From NCBI GenBank assembly GCA_041658585.1, contig JBAZZX010000040.1:1-27533 (forward strand): DNA of 27,533 nt, written 5' to 3'. Of this stretch, positions 23,192-27,533 are shown piece by piece. The position numbers were made by a program, and so were the translations under genes. The DNA is from DYFC01 sp041658585. GTDB lineage: Bacteria > Nitrospirota > Thermodesulfovibrionia > Thermodesulfovibrionales > SM23-35. Numbering within the stretch: the stretch's first letter is position 1; each line of letters starts with the position of its first letter. Below the pieces are notes generated by a model, which ran no database searches, had not been told where the DNA came from, and saw nothing but the letters and a program-made list of their open reading frames with translations.

Positions 23192-24082
23192 ATGTTTACA
23201 AGACGGTTGATTTTCCTTGCGATGATTTTATTTATCCCCTTCAGTTTCCTTTATGCTGAAAATATCACTCTACGGACAGAGGCGGCAGACATTATCTATG
23301 AAGATTCTTTATCTGCTGTTGCTCAGGAGGTAACAAAGGCATATCCGTCCGTCAAATCGCAACTTGCACAAACCCTACAGTGGCAGGTCGATTTCAGACC
23401 CGATATAGTTCTGGCAAAAGACAGTGAGCAATTCAGGAAATTTGCCGGCAGCAACATTATTGTCGCCTATGCCGTACCAGGCAGAAACCTTATTGTGCTT
23501 GATACCTCAAGGGTTTACGCCAAACCGTTCTCTCTTGAGGCGACTCTGAAACATGAGTTGTGCCACCTGCTTTTGCACAGGAATATAGAACAGGGGGAAC
23601 TTCCCCGATGGCTTGATGAGGGAGTATGCCAATGGGCAAGCGGAGGAATTGCCGAGCTTTTATCCGGCGAAGAGGACGGAACGCTTGCAAAGGCGGTTGT
23701 TTATGATTCTCTGATAGATATTCGGGAATTGAACAGGTTTCCCCCGGATGAGAAAAGCCTTATACTTGCTTATCAGGAAAGTAAAAGCATAGTTGAATAT
23801 ATCGTCCGCGTTTACGGCAGTCAGGGGCTTCTAACATTTCTAAAAAAGCTGCAGGACGGTGAGTCGATACATGAAGCAGCGAGGAAAAGTTTCTCTGTAA
23901 GCTTGTCCGGGCTTGAAAAAGAGTGGCGATCATCCCTAAAAAGAAAACATACCTGGTTCCTGTATTTCAGCAACAACATTTATACGGTTGTTTTTACCCT
24001 CGCCGCTTTAGTCACGATATACGGCTTTATCCGGCTGGTGAAAAGAAGAAGGGCGTATAAAGATGAAGAAGAGGAGTTATAA
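23192..24082 (+). CDS. Predicted membrane-anchored zinc peptidase (MA-clan-like)
   Basis: This 296-aa protein has a signal peptide (hydrophobic 6-20, cut near LYA), then a domain with the zinc motif HELCH (residues 121-125) and, 15 residues on, WLDEGVCQWASGG, which supplies the third ligand Glu as in peptidase MA-like (gluzincin) families. A helical region follows, then a C-terminal membrane helix (about 257-282) and a basic, then acidic tail. The catalytic part would face the periplasm or outer surface. The ATG has no good Shine-Dalgarno; a small hairpin (23154-23171) precedes it. It is bracketed by two direct copies of a mobile repeat. Substrate unknown. Confidence 0.82.
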   Translation: MFTRRLIFLAMILFIPFSFLYAENITLRTEAADIIYEDSLSAVAQEVTKAYPSVKSQLAQTLQWQVDFRPDIVLAKDSEQFRKFAGSNIIVAYAVPGRNLIVLDTSRVYAKPFSLEATLKHELCHLLLHRNIEQGELPRWLDEGVCQWASGGIAELLSGEEDGTLAKAVVYDSLIDIRELNRFPPDEKSLILAYQESKSIVEYIVRVYGSQGLLTFLKKLQDGESIHEAARKSFSVSLSGLEKEWRSSLKRKHTWFLYFSNNIYTVVFTLAALVTIYGFIRLVKRRRAYKDEEEEL

Positions 24083-24097
24083 ATAAATTTATTCTAT

Positions 24098-24309
24098 CCC
24101 GGATTATTCACAATTTTTCTAATTGAACCGAGGACAGAGTATTTTCGCTTTCTCCTCGGCGAATCCGCCTGAGGCGGACATTCTCGGTCGTTCCTCCCTG
24201 CGAGGCTTTTGCCTCTTTATTTCCAAATACTGTGTTTGACTATCGGCAAAAAAAACCGCTCAAATACTCTATCCTCGGTTCCTGTCGCCGATTTTATGAA
24301 TAATCCGTG
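24098..24309. mobile_element. Inverted-repeat element, copy 2 (212 bp)
   Basis: This is a second copy of the 22942-23125 element in the same orientation, ending in CCCGGATTATTCACAA and TTTATGAATAATCCGTG. Most of the sequence matches copy 1 closely, including the central part from TCTCGGTCGTTCCTCCC onward. It carries about 29 extra bases near 24152-24180 that contain the palindrome TCCGCCTGAGGCGGA. No matching TTAG is visible on its left side. It fills most of the gap between the peptidase and the CARDB gene. Confidence 0.78.
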
Positions 24310-24384
24310 TTAGACATTCGCAGTTTCTCCGACAGTTTAATTGTACTTTTCGGGTAACTAGATTTTAAATAATAGAAAAACCGG

Positions 24385-24414
24385 TTGAATTCGGAGACGT
24401 ATTTGCTCAATAAT
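24385..24414 (+). promoter_or_regulatory. Candidate promoter of the CARDB gene
   Basis: TTGAAT (24385-24390) and AATAAT (24409-24414) are separated by 18 bases, just downstream of repeat copy 2 and 24 bases before the proposed start codon. Read by eye only. Confidence 0.35.
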
Positions 24415-24437
24415 AATTGTTGCAGGAGGACCCGAAT

Positions 24438-25031
24438 TTGATTAAAGCGTTTTTTGTTTTTTTCTTTGCGCTGTTTTTATCAGCGGCGTTTGTTTCGGAC
24501 ATGGGCTATTGTGAAGAAAGCGAGAAAAAGCCCGTAGAAATTCAGACGGAGCAGAAGCCTTCGGTCCCTGTTGTAGGGGATGCCGGAACCGTCATGCCGG
24601 ATGCGGATAAAAAGGCGGATAAAGTTCCGGTGGTCGATCTCGTTATATCAGCGGTTGAGATAATTAGAGGGGAAGTTGACGGTGAGAAAAAGATAATAAT
24701 AGTCCCCACTGTAAAAAATATGTGGCACGGACATATTCCCGACCGTATCAAAATTCTACTCGACGGTCTTGCATTAGCGGGTTGGATTGAAGACGGAATC
24801 GGGCCGGGGGAAGAAAAGATTGGCGGGCCCTTTTATGTCAAAGATGCTTCAGGGTCTACATCATTGAATTTCAGTGTTGAAGTGGACGATCCAAATTTAA
24901 TCCCGGAAACCAACGAACAAAACAACCGCTGCGAAAATATTACCTTTGGCCCGTCACAGACCCAAAAAATCTATAGCTGTCCGATAATCGGGCCTCATGG
25001 ATCCTTGATCAGCGGCAAACCTTTACAATGA
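24438..25031 (+). CDS. Secreted CARDB-domain protein
   Basis: I place the start at a TTG (24438) 8 bases after AGGAGGA, giving 197 aa; a frame from 24417 has no ribosome site. The N-terminus is a signal peptide (IKAFFVFFFALFLSAAFV). After an acidic and Pro-rich spacer, residues about 65-175 form a CARDB-type beta sandwich: VDLVISAVEIIRGEVDGEKK, then PTVKNMWHGH, and near the end the hallmark PNLIPETNEQNNRCEN. CARDB domains are extracellular adhesion or carrier modules of surface proteins. It is followed after 20 bases by the four-helix membrane protein. Partner unknown. Confidence 0.78.
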   Translation: MIKAFFVFFFALFLSAAFVSDMGYCEESEKKPVEIQTEQKPSVPVVGDAGTVMPDADKKADKVPVVDLVISAVEIIRGEVDGEKKIIIVPTVKNMWHGHIPDRIKILLDGLALAGWIEDGIGPGEEKIGGPFYVKDASGSTSLNFSVEVDDPNLIPETNEQNNRCENITFGPSQTQKIYSCPIIGPHGSLISGKPLQ

Positions 25032-25051
25032 AAGGTATGGTTTAATAGTAT

Positions 25052-25420
25052 ATGGAAAATTTGATCCTGAGGATAATGATCAATGCCCTCTCGATTGCAG
25101 CGGCTGTTAAGTTTATCGACGGCATAACCTTTACCGGCGAGTGGTGGAAGATGATTATCATCGGCGGGGTTTTCGGAGTCGTAAATGCTTTTATAAAACC
25201 GGTGGTGACTTTTTTTACTTTTCCACTTATTATCATCACCCTCGGCTTTTTTACGCTGATCGTCAATACCCTTATGCTTTTCATCACCGCAGAGCTTTCA
25301 GAACCTTTCAGCCTCGGCCTTCAGATGACGGGTTTCGGAGCCGCATTTAAAGGCGCACTGATTGTTAGTATCGTGAGTATGCTCCTTTCCTGGCTTACCG
25401 GGATTAAGAAAGTGAAATAA
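25052..25420 (+). CDS. YvlD-type four-helix membrane protein (phage_holin_4_2 family)
   Basis: This 122-aa protein is almost all membrane: four helices with short loops. It has the family pattern LILRIMINALSIAAAVKFIDGI, the loop with GVVNAFIKPVVTFFTFPLIIITLGFFTLIVN (read in pieces: GVVNAFIKPVV and TLGFFTLIVNTLML), and a short basic C-terminus. Despite the Pfam name it is a common chromosomal protein, not evidence for a phage; the function is unknown. The ATG lies 20 bases after the CARDB stop and the two are probably cotranscribed. Confidence 0.88.
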   Translation: MENLILRIMINALSIAAAVKFIDGITFTGEWWKMIIIGGVFGVVNAFIKPVVTFFTFPLIIITLGFFTLIVNTLMLFITAELSEPFSLGLQMTGFGAAFKGALIVSIVSMLLSWLTGIKKVK

Positions 25421-25460
25421 CACAAAAGATTAATAGACTCACCGGTTGCAAAAACTTATT

Positions 25461-25636
25461 ACAAACGGCAGGGCTGATGCGATGAAAAGGTCTTGTAGCG
25501 ACACCTTAATGTACTTTAATAAAGCACTATGGCCTTCTTCTGAAAGACACTGCAGGTTAGATCCGCATTTATGTGTTCGGAATATAGTCCTTTGTCGCAT
25601 TAGAAGACTTTTCATCGTGTCTGCCCTGCCGTTTGT
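25461..25636. mobile_element. Miniature element with long imperfect terminal inverted repeats (176 bp)
   Basis: ACAAACGGCAGGGC (25461-25474) is a perfect complement of GCCCTGCCGTTTGT (25623-25636), and the match continues inward (CGATGAAAAG with CTTTTCATCG) for about 35 bp per side. GTTGC and GCAAC lie further out, interrupted on the left by about 11 extra bases. The interior has no credible gene; frames on both strands merely mirror the repeats. It ends 20 bases before the radical SAM start. Confidence 0.75.
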
Positions 25637-25656
25637 GCAACGTTTAGGTAAACGAT

Positions 25657-26721
25657 ATGACACTTACCCGGCCATTTGAATTTTTTGTTCAGCTTCATCT
25701 TACGGAACGCTGCAACCTTCGCTGCAAACACTGCTATCAGACGGGCAGGACTATGGATGAGATGTCTTTTTCTGAAATTAAGGAAGCGGTAACGGAGATA
25801 TCCGATACTCTTGCCGAATGGGAGTCAGCCTATGGAATGCAGTATTCAAAAAGCTTCAATGTTACCGGAGGAGAGCCGTTTTTACGAAACGATATCTATG
25901 ACATAATAAGGGAGATAAAGGACCAGGGCTTTGGTCTGTACCTGCTTACAAACGGAATTTTTGTCGATAAGAAAAAAGCGAAAGCCTTATCGGACCTGAA
26001 TGTCAACGGAGTCCAGGTCAGCATTGAAGGGTCTGAAGAAGTCCACGATTCTATACGCGGCAAAGGCAGTTATTCCGTTTCCATGAAAGGTGTCCGGTAT
26101 CTCCTTGATGCGGGTCTGAACGTGACGATGAACGTTACGCTGTCTTCCATGAATGCGGATTATTTTATGGATATCATTGATATTGCAATGAGAAAGGGAG
26201 TTCAGCGGCTCGGGTTTTCGCGGCTTGTCCCGTCCGGAAGGGGCGGGTCCATGCTGAAGGAAATGTTGAGCCATGAGCGGATCAGGCAACTCTACAATAA
26301 AATATTTTCGCTGGATACGGGCAGTCTTGAAATTGTTACCGGTGATCCCGTGGCTGCTCAATCGCTCATCGTCGAAGATGGAGAGAATAGAGGAAACATC
26401 CCCTCCGGCGGTTGCGCTGCCGGGGTATCAGGTATAACTATTCTTCCTGACGGCGGACTTGTGCCGTGCAGGAGATTAGACATCTCCCTTGGCAATATCC
26501 GAAAGGATTCTTTCAGGGAGATATGGGCTGCCTCGAAAGTTCTGGAGGATATCCGCAGCAGGGAAAAATATAAAGGCAAATGCAGGACATGTATGAGATG
26601 GGCGCATTGCAGAGGTTGCAGGGCAATAGCCTATGCTTTCTCAAAAGCACGGGGAGCAAACGATTTTCTTGCTGAAGACCCTCAGTGTTTTGTAGACTTG
26701 CCTTCCGGTCTCGCACAATAG
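25657..26721 (+). CDS. Radical SAM / SPASM-domain protein
   Basis: This 354-aa enzyme has the radical SAM cluster motif CNLRCKHCY (C19, C23, C26), the GGEPFLR motif, the LTNGIFVD strand and VQVSIEGSEEVHDSIRG. The C-terminal SPASM region has Cys at CAAGVSGITILPDGGLVPCRR, then CRTCMRWAHCRGC, and a last Cys near EDPQC, enough for one or two auxiliary Fe-S clusters. Such enzymes modify peptides (RiPPs), proteins or cofactors such as haem d1 and PQQ in anaerobic cytoplasm. No precursor peptide or known partner gene is visible next to it. A weak ribosome site (TAGG) precedes the ATG, which lies 20 bases after a mobile element. It is followed after 50 bases by the DUF2147 gene. Substrate unknown. 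Confidence 0.88.
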   Translation: MTLTRPFEFFVQLHLTERCNLRCKHCYQTGRTMDEMSFSEIKEAVTEISDTLAEWESAYGMQYSKSFNVTGGEPFLRNDIYDIIREIKDQGFGLYLLTNGIFVDKKKAKALSDLNVNGVQVSIEGSEEVHDSIRGKGSYSVSMKGVRYLLDAGLNVTMNVTLSSMNADYFMDIIDIAMRKGVQRLGFSRLVPSGRGGSMLKEMLSHERIRQLYNKIFSLDTGSLEIVTGDPVAAQSLIVEDGENRGNIPSGGCAAGVSGITILPDGGLVPCRRLDISLGNIRKDSFREIWAASKVLEDIRSREKYKGKCRTCMRWAHCRGCRAIAYAFSKARGANDFLAEDPQCFVDLPSGLAQ

Positions 26722-26771
26722 AAAATTTACTATATAATATAATCAAAAACCGTTTTAAGGAGGGAGGTTTC

Positions 26772-27209
26772 ATGAGAAAAATATTATTGATCTTCGCTGT
26801 TATGATAGTTTTTGCTTCTGCCGATGTCTTTGCAGTAAGCCCTGATTCAATAGTTGGAGACTGGTATACTGCCGAGGGAAACTCCATAGTGCAGGTCTAT
26901 AAATGCGGAGACCTTTTCTGCGGCAAGATTACATGGCTTAAAAATCCAAAGACCGAAGACGGCAAGGAAAAGGTTGATTCAAAAAATCCCGAGGAAACAA
27001 AGAAAAACCGTAAACTCCTGGGACTCGATATATTATCCGGGTTCAAGTTTAGCGGCGGGAACATTTGGAAAGACGGGAAAATCTATGACCCGAAAAACGG
27101 AAAGACCTATTCCTGCAAGATGACGCTTGAAGGGAATGAGCTGAAGGTAAGGGGATATATCGGGTTTTCCTTGCTGGGCAGGACGACCTTATGGACAAGG
27201 AAGATATAA
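26772..27209 (+). CDS. Secreted DUF2147-domain protein
   Basis: The start at 26772 follows AAGGAGGGAGG and gives 145 aa with a signal peptide (MRKILLIFAVMIVFASADVFA, cut near residue 21); an upstream in-frame ATG lies inside the previous gene. The mature part is a compact beta domain: SIVGDWYTAEGNSIVQVYKCGDLFCGKITWL, with the two Cys of the family, then GLDILSGF, WKDGKIYDPKNGKTYSCKM and a last strand GFSLLGRTTLWTRKI. DUF2147 proteins are periplasmic and of unknown function, with a lipocalin-like fold suspected. A TATAAT at 26733-26738 could be a -10 element for its own promoter, though no good -35 is seen. Confidence 0.88.
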   Translation: MRKILLIFAVMIVFASADVFAVSPDSIVGDWYTAEGNSIVQVYKCGDLFCGKITWLKNPKTEDGKEKVDSKNPEETKKNRKLLGLDILSGFKFSGGNIWKDGKIYDPKNGKTYSCKMTLEGNELKVRGYIGFSLLGRTTLWTRKI

Positions 27210-27261
27210 CACGTTTTGCGGATGATTTTTCTTAAGCGCCGGGCATAGACTATCCTCCTTT

Positions 27262-27407
27262 ACTAAGGAGTTCATAAGTAAAGCCACACACCCTCACCCT
27301 TGCCCTCTCCCCTCAAGGGAGAGGGGACTTAAGAATCGCCCCTCCCTTGAGGGGAGGGGATAAAGGGGAGGGTGTTTAAATGTGTCCTTACTTATGAACT
27401 CCTTAGT
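27262..27407. mobile_element. Miniature inverted-repeat element (about 146 bp)
   Basis: CTAAGGAGTTCATAAGTAA (27263-27281) is a perfect complement of 27388-27406, with one more A-T pair outside. Inside are two near-palindromes, CCCTCTCCCCTCAAGGGAGAGGG and CCCTCCCTTGAGGGGAGGG in part, plus a CACACCCTC/GAGGGTG pairing. The unit folds almost completely on itself and has no coding frame. It lies between the DUF2147 gene and the gene at the right edge. Its plan is the same as that of 11947-12084. Confidence 0.68.
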
Positions 27408-27491
27408 TAGAGTCTGTGTATAAACACTAACTCCTCAACAGATAAAAGAAAATGGTAAAATTGCAGAGAAATCAAAAAGGAGGAGGAAGAA

Positions 27492-27533
27492 TTGAAACTG
27501 CTGAATGATTTAAAACTGCAATTTGAGAAAGAG
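27492..27533 (+). CDS. N-terminal start of an unknown gene (partial, cut by the window edge)
   Basis: A TTG at 27492 follows AAGGAGGAGGAAG at good spacing and opens a frame of 14 codons (KLLNDLKLQFEKE after the start) that runs off the window. The strong ribosome site makes a real gene likely; the product cannot be identified from this piece. Confidence 0.5.
   Translation, partial: MKLLNDLKLQFEKE

Noticed and set aside
22942..24309. CRISPR array from repeated sequence
   Set aside because: There are only two long copies with internal inverted repeats and a gene between them, no short regular repeats with spacers.
25052..25420. Prophage signal from a holin-named protein
   Set aside because: The YvlD/phage_holin_4_2 family is common on chromosomes and no other phage gene is present.
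25439..25679. Two overlapping frames of 74 and 77 aa on opposite strands before the radical SAM gene
   Set aside because: Their similar ends mirror the terminal inverted repeats of the mobile element; neither has a ribosome site.

Overview
The window reads as chromosomal DNA of a Gram-negative bacterium. It encodes several Sec signal peptides, a periplasmic binding protein and an outer-membrane beta-barrel. Gene content (a Liv-type transporter operon with an ACT protein and phenylacetate-CoA ligase, a radical SAM/SPASM enzyme, a receiver protein with a repeated C-terminal motif) suggests an anaerobe of the Nitrospirota or Desulfobacterota type. No rRNA or marker phylogeny is available, so that placement is only an impression. 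Coding is dense, start codons are often TTG or GTG, and several intergenic gaps carry miniature inverted-repeat elements.

Layout. 1-3500: an AT-rich, loosely packed accessory stretch with the end of an unknown gene, a CDF-like cation transporter (-), a SEC-C zinc-motif protein, a small cupin, an HU protein (-) and an unlisted 59-aa small protein. 3474-4001 is non-coding and ends in a good promoter. 4002-11856: one long + operon with a tandem-ACT protein, LivJ-H-M-G-F, a phenylacetate-CoA ligase and an alginate-export-type porin, closed by a strong terminator at 11881-11943. 11947-12084 is a miniature inverted-repeat element. 12101-14665: a promoter, a leader peptide made almost entirely of Phe, Tyr and Trp, two tandem terminators with alternative pairings, then DAHP synthase and a GC-rich MFS transporter. 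This is a textbook-shaped but apparently unannotated transcription attenuator for the first step of aromatic amino-acid synthesis.

14711-22871 is all on the - strand: a SAP-domain mini-protein, nadC, an unknown tail-anchored beta-rich protein, valS (apparently starting at an AUU codon), a receiver-domain protein, rsmI, a small secreted protein and nadE. 22942-24309: two direct copies of a roughly 200-bp inverted-repeat element bracket one gene for a predicted membrane-anchored zinc peptidase. 24438-27209 holds a secreted CARDB protein, a four-helix YvlD-type membrane protein, another long-terminal-inverted-repeat element, an orphan radical SAM/SPASM enzyme and a secreted DUF2147 protein. A further inverted-repeat element (27262-27407) and the first 14 codons of another gene close the window.

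Together, the central region links uptake and activation of an aromatic acid or amino acid (4002-11856) with attenuated synthesis of aromatic amino acids next door (12101-14665). The - strand block holds NAD synthesis (nadC, nadE) and translation functions (valS, rsmI). The strongest new observation is the aromatic leader-peptide attenuator. The AUU-initiated valS and the paired mobile repeats around the peptidase come next.
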